DNA from: Bacteroides sp. OF04-15BH
Lineage (GTDB): Bacteria > Bacteroidota > Bacteroidia > Bacteroidales > Bacteroidaceae
Length of the DNA stretch: 64,000 nt
Direction of reading: 5' to 3'
NCBI RefSeq assembly: GCF_003477995.1
Contig: NZ_QUEM01000001.1
Coordinates: forward strand, 62,001-126,000
Below, piece by piece: positions 27,375 to 36,552 of this stretch. The position numbers and the translations under genes are program-made. Below the pieces are notes generated by a model that did not search any database, was not told the DNA's origin, and saw only the letters and a list, made by a program, of their open reading frames with translations. The stretch's first letter is position 1. Every line of letters starts with the position of its first letter.

Positions 27375-29849
27375 TTAGAAAGGATAACCTACAGCCAGAT
27401 GGTAGGCCAGACTCTTCTTGAAACGCGGTAAATTGTAGTAACCGCTTTTTCCGGTATCGTATGGAGCATGCAGTCCGACACCTACATCAAAGCGCAGCAC
27501 CAGAAACTCCAAGTCATAACGTACACCCAATCCTGTGCCCAGAGCAATCTCACGGCCCAGACGCTTCAGATCGAAGTTTCCGCCGGGACGGTTCGGATCG
27601 GCATGCATCAGCCACACATTACCGGCATCAAGGAATGTGGCTCCGTAAAGGCTTCCCACAATCGGGAAGCGGTATTCCAGATTCGCCTCAAACTTAATGT
27701 CACCCATCTGGTCTACGTAAGAGTAGCGCGAAAGTCCCGGTACATTGGAGCCCGGTCCCACTCCACGCATGTTGAATGCACGGATACTGTTGGCACCTCC
27801 CACATAGAACAGGTCGTTGTAAGGAGCATTGGTAGAGTTACCGTAACTATATATGGCTCCCAAAGAGATGCGTCCCACCAGACTGCTTCTGGAAGTCAGT
27901 TTGAACGACTCACGGAAATCTGCTGTCAGACGTATATACTGGGCAAAAGGTACTTTAAACAGCTTCTTGTCCTTTTGGTTAAAAGGCTGTCCAAAGGCAG
28001 CAAACACTCCGGAAGTCACGTTTCCACTTTCCTTGACATCTAAGGTAAAAGCTATCGGGTTACGCGCCTTTTTACTGCTGGAATAAGTCATAATATAGCG
28101 CATCGAGGGCACAAACTGGTTACGCATACTGATGTAGAGTGCCTCATTGGCATTCATGATCGAATCGAAGCGTGGCGTGGTTTTCAGCAATTCGTCATAA
28201 TCCAGACGGAAAGGAATGAACTCATGCTTGACACGAAGTTTGCTCTGATAGGTGTAGGCCACACGGGCACTGAGGGACACCATATTGAAGAAATTGGCCC
28301 GGTTCAGCCAAGTGGCATCCAACGTAAACGATGTACTGGTAAAAGCCCTGCGCGACAGTTTGCGCCATCCCGGCATGACCAGACGCGGATAATCCAGAGA
28401 AAGGGAGGTTCCGTATTCATAGGAATTGATTACGGAATTGTCACCGACCACATTGGAATTGGTCTGCCATTCATAAGAGCCGTGTACCTCGAACTTCAAT
28501 TTCTCCGCTCCCCGGAAAGCATTTCGCTTGGACATTCCGAAAGAGATACCGGGTCCCACCTGATCATTGCTCTTAGAGGTTACCTTTGCCTCAAACTCAC
28601 CATCATAAGGTTTGTCCAGCACACCATTGATTTCAATATCCAGCGTATCGCTGGTCATCATCGAATCGCGCGGCACATATTTCATGCTCACCTGACTGAA
28701 TACTCCCATTCCGCTCAACTGCTCCTGGATGAAGTTCTGCAAATCTTCCCGATACAGATCCCCCTTCTTATAGAACAGATAGCGGCGGATTGCATTCATC
28801 TTCAAAGGCGTTTTATGCTTCTTGTCTGAGAAAAACATCTTGAAATCCTTCCGTCCGATAGAATCGGTCAGTTCAAAATCGTTCTGCTGGTAGATATTGA
28901 TTTTGGTTTTTCCCAGATAATATTTCTTTTGTGCGGCTTTCGGGATATTGGCTGCCGGCATCACCTGCAATTGCACCTTGTAAGGTTTTGCTACCGTATC
29001 TGCACGATAAGCAATATACTCCGGTTTGTAATAGAAGAAACCATTGTTCCGGAACAGGCTGTTCAGACGGCTGCGCTCCCCGTCGAGGTTCAACACGCTG
29101 AACGCATCTCCCTTTTTCAATAAGGTTTGGGACATGGTATTCCGGATCAGACTGTCGGCTCCGACAGAAAAATGCAAGTATGCAATGGAATCCAGACGGT
29201 ACAGATGATTCGGCATCACCGTATAGGCAATCTTTGCCTCGCGGGGATTCTTCAGCGGAAGAATCTCGTGCGACACTGTGCCGAAAAAGAAGCCATAGTT
29301 CCGCAAGGTGTTCTGAGCCACCAGAGAACGCACTTCCGGATTCACGGTACTGATATAAATAGGAGTTGCCGCAAACTGATTGAATATCCATTTGCCGATC
29401 TTATTCTTTGAATTTACGAAGCTGTTGTAAATCCACAGACGTACCGGAAACGGATGTCGTATGGAAGAACTACCCATAAGCGAGGCATTGGGAGCATAGG
29501 CCAATGCAGCCTCCACCTCCTCCTGCGCCTTGGTATATGCTTCCTTGATGTGCTCTTCCTCCTGTTTTATGGAGTCTTTCTCTTCTTTGGTCAGTTCCTG
29601 ATTCTTTAAAACAGAGGCATTTTTCTTGACCAGCACCTCATCTACGGTCTTATAGGCATCCGCAAGCGAGGTAATGACTCCTTTTTCCTTCTCTTTCTTT
29701 TTCTTCTTGGTACCTGCCTTATAACCAAAGGCTATTTCTTCTATACCGGCATAGAGTGTCTCATCCTCGGGGATGTTCTTGGTCGTAGAACATCCCGAAA
29801 CGAGAACCAGACTGCACAAGGCATAAATAATATTCCGTATCTTCATCAT
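27375..29849 (-). CDS. tamL: TamL, BamA/TamA-family outer-membrane lipoprotein
   Basis: An 824-residue Omp85-family protein of Bacteroidota. The signal ends in a lipobox (LVLVSGCS, Cys about residue 20), so unlike TamA it is a lipoprotein. A long charged coiled-coil-like insert follows (KKKKKEKEKG, then EEEHIKEAYTKAQEE). Next come POTRA-type domains (VMPNHLYRLDSI, then GDAFSVLNLDGERSRLNSLF), and a 16-strand barrel with the Omp85 motif region GGANSIRAFNMRGVGPG and a terminal Phe. With TamB it probably moves lipids or proteins between the membranes. It starts 6 bases after tamB, so both are one operon. Confidence 0.92.
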   Translation of the reverse strand: MMKIRNIIYALCSLVLVSGCSTTKNIPEDETLYAGIEEIAFGYKAGTKKKKKEKEKGVITSLADAYKTVDEVLVKKNASVLKNQELTKEEKDSIKQEEEHIKEAYTKAQEEVEAALAYAPNASLMGSSSIRHPFPVRLWIYNSFVNSKNKIGKWIFNQFAATPIYISTVNPEVRSLVAQNTLRNYGFFFGTVSHEILPLKNPREAKIAYTVMPNHLYRLDSIAYLHFSVGADSLIRNTMSQTLLKKGDAFSVLNLDGERSRLNSLFRNNGFFYYKPEYIAYRADTVAKPYKVQLQVMPAANIPKAAQKKYYLGKTKINIYQQNDFELTDSIGRKDFKMFFSDKKHKTPLKMNAIRRYLFYKKGDLYREDLQNFIQEQLSGMGVFSQVSMKYVPRDSMMTSDTLDIEINGVLDKPYDGEFEAKVTSKSNDQVGPGISFGMSKRNAFRGAEKLKFEVHGSYEWQTNSNVVGDNSVINSYEYGTSLSLDYPRLVMPGWRKLSRRAFTSTSFTLDATWLNRANFFNMVSLSARVAYTYQSKLRVKHEFIPFRLDYDELLKTTPRFDSIMNANEALYISMRNQFVPSMRYIMTYSSSKKARNPIAFTLDVKESGNVTSGVFAAFGQPFNQKDKKLFKVPFAQYIRLTADFRESFKLTSRSSLVGRISLGAIYSYGNSTNAPYNDLFYVGGANSIRAFNMRGVGPGSNVPGLSRYSYVDQMGDIKFEANLEYRFPIVGSLYGATFLDAGNVWLMHADPNRPGGNFDLKRLGREIALGTGLGVRYDLEFLVLRFDVGVGLHAPYDTGKSGYYNLPRFKKSLAYHLAVGYPF

Positions 29850-29855
29850 GTTTGT

Positions 29856-32800
29856 TTACTTCTCTGTTTTTACCGAATCCGCCGGCTCTTCTTTTTTGTT
29901 CTGCCGTTTCTTGAAAATAAAGAGTTCGCCTAATCGGGTCATTTTCTTTCGGAGCACCAAACCGGCACCCATCTCCGTAATCTCACCTTCGAGCAGTGAC
30001 TCATAGCTCTTGTCATAGAATACCTTGACATAGCGGGTGGCGGAGTTGTCCAGACGATATTCCACCGACACGTTGTCGATCAGGGTTTCTCCCGTGTTCT
30101 CGACATCTTCTCCGGTAGAAACCTTACCGCCGACAATCACGCTGATGCGGTTTCCCCAGAAGCGTTTGGCAAACTGGAAAGAATAATCCGTCTGGTTGCT
30201 GCCGCTGGCCGAAGTGGAATTCTCCATACCGATGCTCAGATCAATCGTACTGAGTGCACGTCCGCTGATCTTGGAGATTTCGCTTTGCAAATAAGCATTC
30301 AGGGCATTCGATGTAGAGAAACTGCTGGCATTATTGTTCGACAGATACATACCTGTGGCCAACATGGTCACGGCCAGACGACCGCGCTGTTCTACCGACA
30401 TGGAAGCCAGTTCGTTCTGCACATTCATATCCTCGGGAGCCTCGAGCGTAAACTCCAGTCCCATATTTTCCAGAGTCTGACTGATGGAGATACCGACGTC
30501 GAAGCTTACGGTGCGCGGCACTTCATTCTCAGTCACCGTGGTTCGTACCCGTTCTGTTGCAGCCAGACTGAGGCGCGGATTCAGCATATTTCCGGTGAAC
30601 TCCACATAGCTGCCACTCTTGATGGTAAAGGTCTTGAGCGGGATAATCGGCAGGGAGTAACGCATTTCACCGCTGATCACCTCATAACGGCCGCTCAACT
30701 GCAAGTCACCGTCGGGGGTATAAATCATGGTCAGCGCACCGCCGCCTTCCAAATCAATGTAATGCGAACGGTCCGGACTGAGCAGGCAGTGTACCTGAGC
30801 GGCCTGGTCAATGTTCAGCACCATTACCATGTCGATGTTCATCGGGCGCGGCCGTACTACCTGAGCATGCTCCGTTGTATCAGAGAAATCCGTAAAGGTT
30901 ACCAGATCACTCAACCGGTCTTCCACCGTAAGCGGAGAATCTTTAAGGACATAAGTCACATCCGTGCTACCCAGTACATTCAGCTGTCCGCGCATGCTGA
31001 TGTCGTTCATGTCTCCTTTCAGCGTTGTATTCAGGTCTACCATCACCCTTCCGTAGGCTGTGGCATCCTTGGTCTTTGAAGCATTGATCAGTTCGAAATT
31101 CCGGGCCTGCATGCTCAAATCCAGTTTGATGTCGCCCAAGTCCTTCATATTGATACTGCCGTCTACCGTCAGCGGATTCTTGTTTGAACCATAAAGATCA
31201 ATCTTGTTCAGGTTCAGTATGTTGTTCTGCAACTCAATGGAGTCCTTATTGATGCGTAGGGCCAGGCTGTATTCCTTTGACCGGATATTTACCGAATCGA
31301 GCAGTACTTTTCCATTAATCAACGGTTTGGCCGTGCTTCCCGTCAGACTGATATTGCCGTTGGCATAACCGTTCAGTGTCGCCATCTGATCGCTGATGAA
31401 ACCGTTGGCCATAGACAGCGGGAATCTCAGCAGTTCCAGATTGGCATCAATAGCTTCCGTCTCCGAATTGCCGTTATAGCTTCCCGACAGACTGGCCACT
31501 TCCTTATGGTTTTGCAGAATCATGGCGTCTACGGCATGAGTACCGTCATCATCGGGCATATAGATCAGGCTGAGGCCGATGTCTCCCAGCGAAGCCCCTT
31601 CATAAGCCATATTGTTGACCTCCAGTTCACTGCTCAGCGACAGTTCCTCCTCAGTACGCATCATGTGCGTATCGCCTTTCAGGAAACCGCTGATACGCGG
31701 TGCGTACGGGATGACCGAAGTCAGCTCGTCCAGATTGATGTGACTCAAGGACACGGTCAGATCCTGCAAGACATGCTCTCCAGCGGTACTGTAAATCTGG
31801 ATACCGGTACTGTCATCGGCCTGCAAATCAATATTGGCCTCTATCTGTTTGTTATTTCCCAGGAAAACAAAATTATCCGGATTCAGCTTGAAACGGCGAT
31901 AAGCCAGAATCGGCTCGGCCGGATAGAGCGAGACGCGTGCTCCGGAATCCTCAATGTGCGCAATGGCTCCCAGGTCTACACCTTTTTTCCGTTTCTCGTC
32001 GTAATATACCAGATTTACTCCGGCTCCGGTGGCATAGATATTGGCATTCAGCAATGCTTCAAATACAATCTGCTTGTTTTTAGGACCGTTTTTAATGCGG
32101 CTGTCCAGCTTCACGCCCGTGCTATCCTGATAGATATGAGTCTGTATCGTATCAATCAGAATGCCGCCTGTGTTCAGGGCATAGATATGTCCTCCTCCGT
32201 TAAGTCCCACATTCGGATCACTCTCCAAATCAAAGAACAAATCCTTCAGAGAGTATCCACTGGTCGAAAGATAGTTGATGATCGGATTGTCGCGTCCGGA
32301 AACGATTTTCAGTTTGAGCATTGGAAGCAATGTCTTCAGCGAATCCTGATCAATATGTTTCCGTTTCACCTGATCATTCAAGGCTTGCAGGAAATCCGTT
32401 GCCTTAGTGCTGATATCCATGTAGTTTTCGCGTGCACTGATATTCAGCAGCATGTCGCCGGATTCCAGATAGGCATAAGTCGTGTCCGGATAAGCCAGCG
32501 CTTTTAGCTTCAGGTTTTTGGTGTTATAAGTCGAATCGGGGGTGGTAAGCACCAGATGGCTGATCTGTGCGTCCACCTCATGCTTGTCTTTCAGGTTGGA
32601 TGCTCCGTCCACACTCAGCATCAGATTTGTTTTCAGCGGTTTGGGCGACAGTCCCAGTCCATAAAGATCCACCTCTGCCAGTCCCATCCGCAGTTCCGCT
32701 CCGATTTCCTTTTTGCTGAGCAGCGCTTTCAGATAGGTATCAATCTTAAACAACGGAGTTTCTCCGTTCAGTGTGGCAATGGCCTCTCCCTTTTGCAGCG

Positions 32801-34457
32801 AGGTCTTCAGTTCGATATCACTGATATGATACTTGCCGTAGCCCAAAGAATCCAGCGAAACCTTACCGTTCAGACGGGTATGACGTGAAAGCGGGTCTGT
32901 GCCCTGTCCCTGAACGTGAGCTGTTGCCGACAGATGGTATAGTGAATCTTTGGGCAGGAAATGAGTCAGATTCAGGTTGCGCACCTGAACATCGGCGCGG
33001 TAGCTCATCTGTTTTTGATTGAATGCTCCTTTCATCTGCACCACGCCTCGGCTTTCTCTCAGCTGAAGATCAGCCTGATAGCGGCTACCGTCAATGCCCA
33101 CTTTGCCGTTCAGGGTAATAGGAGGCAGAGCGATTCCCTGCATACCGTCAGGACCGGCCAAGGTCTTGACAAAATCAATATTCTGTGTTTGTCCGTTAAT
33201 CTGAAGATTGCCGCGCAGTTTCTCCATATCCGTCACATTCCAGGCTTCGCCTTTGGTTTTCAGGGTAAAGGCACCCGGAAGCTGCACCTCCAGAGTCTGC
33301 AGTTTCAGACGTGACAGGTTTCCGTCGGCAGATACGCGGACGCTCATCGGTCGGTTGGGGTAGGCCCGGGCAAAGCTTTTGGGCAGGGCGCCTCCGAAAA
33401 GCAACAGATCCTGTTTGCCGATACTACCCAACAGACGCACCATGAACTTACCCGGATTTTTGGCCGTGGCATCCACAGCCGTCCAGACCATGTCCACCGA
33501 AGCCTTGAGATAAGAATCCGGAGTGTTCAATAACAGTTGAGGCGACTGTATGCCCGCACTGTCCAACCGGATTGCTCCGCTGAGGTTGGTCACGGCAAGC
33601 CCGCTTTTTTCCTGCAAGGCGAACTTGTTGATTTGAGCCTGAAGCAGCATCGGTTCCAGATTAAAGTCTATCGAATCAATACCGATACCGATATTCTGAC
33701 AAAGAATATGGTTGTAGTCCAATCCCGAAACAGTTGGGGCTGTTGTAATGTTATATTTCAAGGTATCAGCCTGCAACTGGAACTGGCGCACAGTATACCG
33801 GTTCTTCTCCAGATCCACCAGACCGTCTTTTAACAGAGCCTGTCGCAACCGACTGTCTATCTGCATAGTATCTCCCGGCATACTCAGATGCAGGGCCGTG
33901 TTGTCTATACCCACCTTTTTCAGACGTATTTTCCACAATACCGGTCCGCTGGTTGTCGTATCTTCCGAGGTCGAATCGTTCAGCAAGATCCGTACATTGG
34001 AATCATCCAGTTGTGCGTTATTGACAATCACCTCCGATTTCTTCAGGTCTATGCCGTGTGAGTTGATAAAGAAGCGTCCCACCTCACCTTGCACCGATAC
34101 TCCCGGGATAATCTTCTGGGTATTGACCATACCCTGATTCAGCGTGATGCCTTCCACATCAACCTGTCCCCGCAACAGATGAGTCAGACGCAGGTCCACA
34201 ATCAATGACTCTACGCCCACGAGCAATCCATTGCTGCGGTCGTTCATCCGGAATTCCTCCAGTTTCAGGTCAAGAGGGAAGGAAAGACGCAGACTTTCTA
34301 CCGACACCTTGGTATCGGTATTTTCGGAGATATATTCCGTGACGGTACGCACCGCAAAGCGCTGAACCGGTGGAATATAGAGCAATATAGAAAGAAGAAT
34401 GAACAGAATGACAGGGCTCAACAGAATCCCGATTGTCCATTTCAAAAGCTTTTTCAT
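29856..34457 (-). CDS. tamB: TamB (translocation and assembly module, DUF490 domain)
   Basis: A 1533-residue AsmA/TamB-like protein. One N-terminal membrane helix (WTIGILLSPVILFILLSILL) anchors it in the inner membrane. The rest is repetitive beta sequence forming a long lipid-groove bridge across the periplasm. The TamB C-terminal domain is visible from about residue 1150 to the end (VEFTGNMLNPRLSLAATERV, then SMSVEQRGRLAVTMLATGMY). Its partner TamL is encoded 6 bases downstream. The family handles phospholipid transport and outer-membrane assembly. Length is near the upper end of the usual range (E. coli TamB is about 1260 residues). Confidence 0.94.
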   Translation of the reverse strand: MKKLLKWTIGILLSPVILFILLSILLYIPPVQRFAVRTVTEYISENTDTKVSVESLRLSFPLDLKLEEFRMNDRSNGLLVGVESLIVDLRLTHLLRGQVDVEGITLNQGMVNTQKIIPGVSVQGEVGRFFINSHGIDLKKSEVIVNNAQLDDSNVRILLNDSTSEDTTTSGPVLWKIRLKKVGIDNTALHLSMPGDTMQIDSRLRQALLKDGLVDLEKNRYTVRQFQLQADTLKYNITTAPTVSGLDYNHILCQNIGIGIDSIDFNLEPMLLQAQINKFALQEKSGLAVTNLSGAIRLDSAGIQSPQLLLNTPDSYLKASVDMVWTAVDATAKNPGKFMVRLLGSIGKQDLLLFGGALPKSFARAYPNRPMSVRVSADGNLSRLKLQTLEVQLPGAFTLKTKGEAWNVTDMEKLRGNLQINGQTQNIDFVKTLAGPDGMQGIALPPITLNGKVGIDGSRYQADLQLRESRGVVQMKGAFNQKQMSYRADVQVRNLNLTHFLPKDSLYHLSATAHVQGQGTDPLSRHTRLNGKVSLDSLGYGKYHISDIELKTSLQKGEAIATLNGETPLFKIDTYLKALLSKKEIGAELRMGLAEVDLYGLGLSPKPLKTNLMLSVDGASNLKDKHEVDAQISHLVLTTPDSTYNTKNLKLKALAYPDTTYAYLESGDMLLNISARENYMDISTKATDFLQALNDQVKRKHIDQDSLKTLLPMLKLKIVSGRDNPIINYLSTSGYSLKDLFFDLESDPNVGLNGGGHIYALNTGGILIDTIQTHIYQDSTGVKLDSRIKNGPKNKQIVFEALLNANIYATGAGVNLVYYDEKRKKGVDLGAIAHIEDSGARVSLYPAEPILAYRRFKLNPDNFVFLGNNKQIEANIDLQADDSTGIQIYSTAGEHVLQDLTVSLSHINLDELTSVIPYAPRISGFLKGDTHMMRTEEELSLSSELEVNNMAYEGASLGDIGLSLIYMPDDDGTHAVDAMILQNHKEVASLSGSYNGNSETEAIDANLELLRFPLSMANGFISDQMATLNGYANGNISLTGSTAKPLINGKVLLDSVNIRSKEYSLALRINKDSIELQNNILNLNKIDLYGSNKNPLTVDGSINMKDLGDIKLDLSMQARNFELINASKTKDATAYGRVMVDLNTTLKGDMNDISMRGQLNVLGSTDVTYVLKDSPLTVEDRLSDLVTFTDFSDTTEHAQVVRPRPMNIDMVMVLNIDQAAQVHCLLSPDRSHYIDLEGGGALTMIYTPDGDLQLSGRYEVISGEMRYSLPIIPLKTFTIKSGSYVEFTGNMLNPRLSLAATERVRTTVTENEVPRTVSFDVGISISQTLENMGLEFTLEAPEDMNVQNELASMSVEQRGRLAVTMLATGMYLSNNNASSFSTSNALNAYLQSEISKISGRALSTIDLSIGMENSTSASGSNQTDYSFQFAKRFWGNRISVIVGGKVSTGEDVENTGETLIDNVSVEYRLDNSATRYVKVFYDKSYESLLEGEITEMGAGLVLRKKMTRLGELFIFKKRQNKKEEPADSVKTEK

Positions 34458-34494
34458 AAAAATAAAAGGTATAGTTTTCTAGTTTAATGAAACA

Positions 34495-34502
34495 CAAAGA
34501 TA
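34495..34502 (-). promoter_or_regulatory. -7 box of the tamB-tamL operon
   Basis: Minus-strand TATCTTTG, 37 bases upstream of the tamB ATG. Confidence 0.65.
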
Positions 34503-34585
34503 TGAATTAATTCCAATATCCACTCAAATCCATACTTTATATCTTCGAAAATCCGGGAAAGAGACTTACATTCAAACGAAAAGCT

Positions 34586-34593
34586 TATCTTTG
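34586..34593 (+). promoter_or_regulatory. -7 box of the cyclophilin lipoprotein gene
   Basis: TATCTTTG, 17 bases before the ATG at 34611. AAGAGG just before the ATG is one of the few purine-rich ribosome-binding-like stretches in the window. Confidence 0.6.
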
Positions 34594-34610
34594 CAAATAA
34601 AAAGAGGATT

Positions 34611-35435
34611 ATGAGAATCGTGCGATCTATTTTACTGCTTTCATTCATCATGATGATTGCAGGATGCAGTAACCAGAAAAAGAATATGGAAAAAGAAACA
34701 ATTGTGTGCATTGAAACCTCGATGGGAGACATCCGTGTCAAGTTGTATAATGATACGCCCAAACATCGGGACAATTTTATCAAGTTGGTGAAAGAAGGTA
34801 TTTATGACAACATTCTGTTCCACCGTGTGATCCGTAACTTTATGATCCAAACCGGTGATCCGGGACTGAAACCGGCCGGCATGCCTCTGGCTGTGGACAC
34901 CAACCAGTATCAGTATACCATCCCGGCCGAGATTGTCTACCCCAAGTATTTCCACAAGAAAGGAGCTTTGGCAGCTGCCCGTATGGGGGATGATGTGAAC
35001 CCGGAGCGCGCATCCAGCGGTACCCAGTTCTATATCGTGACGGGACATACCTATGACGGTGCCCAACTGATGGAACTGCATCAGGCCATTTATCAGAGCA
35101 AGGTAGATGAGTGTTATGACACCCTTTCCCGCAGCCGGATGAAGGAACTCTTCCTGTTGCGCCGTTCCGATCAGGAGAAGTATCAGGCACTGAAGGATTC
35201 GCTGATGCAGCAGGCTGAGGCTATGGTGGCCCAGAATCCGCCGGCCTATTTCAACGAAGCCCAGAAAGCGGCCTATGCTTCTGAAGGCGGCGCTCCGCAC
35301 CTGGATGGCGAATACACCGTGTTCGGTGAAGTCATTGAGGGAATTCAGGTGGCCGAAGCCATTGAGAAAGTGAAAACCCGCAAAGAACGTCCGGTGGAAG
35401 AGGTCTTTATAAAGAAAGCCTACGTTGAGGAATAG
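34611..35435 (+). CDS. Cyclophilin-type peptidyl-prolyl isomerase, lipoprotein
   Basis: A 274-residue lipoprotein: signal RSILLLSFIMMIAGC with lipobox Cys at about 19. A cyclophilin domain follows (VCIETSMGDIRVKLYNDTP, FHRVIRNFMIQTGDP, SSGTQFYIVTGH), and the fold closes at the end (GEYTVFGEVIEGIQVAEAI). Between the two parts lies a helical insertion of about 75 residues, rich in E, K and Q, not found in minimal cyclophilins. It probably assists folding in the periplasm. No operon partner; a LacI regulator starts 48 bases later without a clear promoter, so read-through is possible. Confidence 0.92.
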   Translation: MRIVRSILLLSFIMMIAGCSNQKKNMEKETIVCIETSMGDIRVKLYNDTPKHRDNFIKLVKEGIYDNILFHRVIRNFMIQTGDPGLKPAGMPLAVDTNQYQYTIPAEIVYPKYFHKKGALAAARMGDDVNPERASSGTQFYIVTGHTYDGAQLMELHQAIYQSKVDECYDTLSRSRMKELFLLRRSDQEKYQALKDSLMQQAEAMVAQNPPAYFNEAQKAAYASEGGAPHLDGEYTVFGEVIEGIQVAEAIEKVKTRKERPVEEVFIKKAYVEE

Positions 35436-35483
35436 TTGTGTTTGTTGGGAAGTTTGGGCATAGAGAGATTATAACTGTTGGAT

Positions 35484-36485
35484 ATGAAAAAAGATATAAC
35501 AATCAAAGATATAGCACAAAAATTGGGAATACATCATGCTACAGTTTCTCGTGCCTTGAAGGGGAGTAAGAAGGTAAAAGAAGAAACCCGAAATCGCATT
35601 TTAGAAGAAGTACGAAATATGGGTTATACTCCGAATCTTTTAGCCCAAAACTTTAGAAACGGAAGAACTAATATTATATCTTTTATTATTCCTGATCTGA
35701 AGCATCATTTCTTTTCTCGACTGATATCCTGTATCACGGAATTGGCGCGTGAAAAAGGAGTGTTGGTCATGATATTCCAGTCCAATGACAATCCGGAAGT
35801 GGAGCGGGATATCATTCAATTGTTAATTAGTATGCGAGTGGCAGGAGTGGCTGCTTCTGTAGGTTTACGTACGCAAACGACAACGCATTTCAATCTGTTG
35901 GCAGAAGAAAATATTCCGTTGGTTTTCTTTGACCGTGTCCCTCAATCAACCCTTTTACCCACTATAACTTTGGATAATCACAAAGCTATGAAACAAGTGG
36001 TTGCTGAGTTGGTTCTTCGTGGGAAAAAGCGTATTGCTTATATTTCCTATCACGGTTATACAACTATTTTCAGTGATCGTTTGAATGCTTATCGGGATGC
36101 GATACATGAATCCGGTCTTGATTTTGAAAAAGTGGTCGAGGCTGAGCAGATTTTTATTGCCGATGGATATAAGGCTGCTTCTTGTCTCTTTCAGGACAGA
36201 GATACGCCGGATGCGATTATCTGTATTAATGATGAAGTTGCAATCGGGGTTCTCAGATTTTTAAAAGAAAAACGGATTTCTGTGCCTGATGAGGTGTCTG
36301 TAGTCGGTTTTGATGACAATCCTATGGGACTTGTCTGTGAACCGGAGTTGGCTACATTTTCCCAGTCCATAGAATTATTGTCGCATACATTATTGGATTT
36401 GCTTCTGCATGCTATAGAATATCAGGAAAATGAAAAACAAGACATAGTTTTGCCTTTAACGTTAGAACTTCGAGACAGTTTATAA
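35484..36485 (+). CDS. LacI-family transcriptional regulator, likely controls the adjacent fucosidase
   Basis: A 333-residue LacI/GalR repressor. The N-terminal helix-turn-helix is textbook (TIKDIAQKLGIHHATVSRAL), followed by the hinge helix and a periplasmic-binding-like sugar domain (FIIPDLKHHFFSRLISCITE to the end). The ATG at 35484 is chosen over a TTG two codons earlier. It is convergent with the GH29 fucosidase gene. A perfect 18-base palindrome at the fucosidase promoter is a good LacI-type operator, so the regulator probably represses it until a sugar binds. Base composition is AT-richer than in neighbours such as murF-alr, suggesting gain together with the fucosidase. Confidence 0.93.
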   Translation: MKKDITIKDIAQKLGIHHATVSRALKGSKKVKEETRNRILEEVRNMGYTPNLLAQNFRNGRTNIISFIIPDLKHHFFSRLISCITELAREKGVLVMIFQSNDNPEVERDIIQLLISMRVAGVAASVGLRTQTTTHFNLLAEENIPLVFFDRVPQSTLLPTITLDNHKAMKQVVAELVLRGKKRIAYISYHGYTTIFSDRLNAYRDAIHESGLDFEKVVEAEQIFIADGYKAASCLFQDRDTPDAIICINDEVAIGVLRFLKEKRISVPDEVSVVGFDDNPMGLVCEPELATFSQSIELLSHTLLDLLLHAIEYQENEKQDIVLPLTLELRDSL

Positions 36486-36491
36486 GAAAGA

Positions 36492-36545
36492 TACCCTCTG
36501 TTTTATCACTTCATTTATGTGTGACAAAACAGAGGGTACTTTTTA
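36492..36545. terminator. Bidirectional terminator between lacI-type and fucosidase genes
   Basis: Stem TACCCTCTGTTTT (36492-36504) with AAAACAGAGGGTA (36526-36538), extended inward by TCAC/GTGA, then a T run. Confidence 0.9.
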
Positions 36546-36552
36546 TAGGGTG

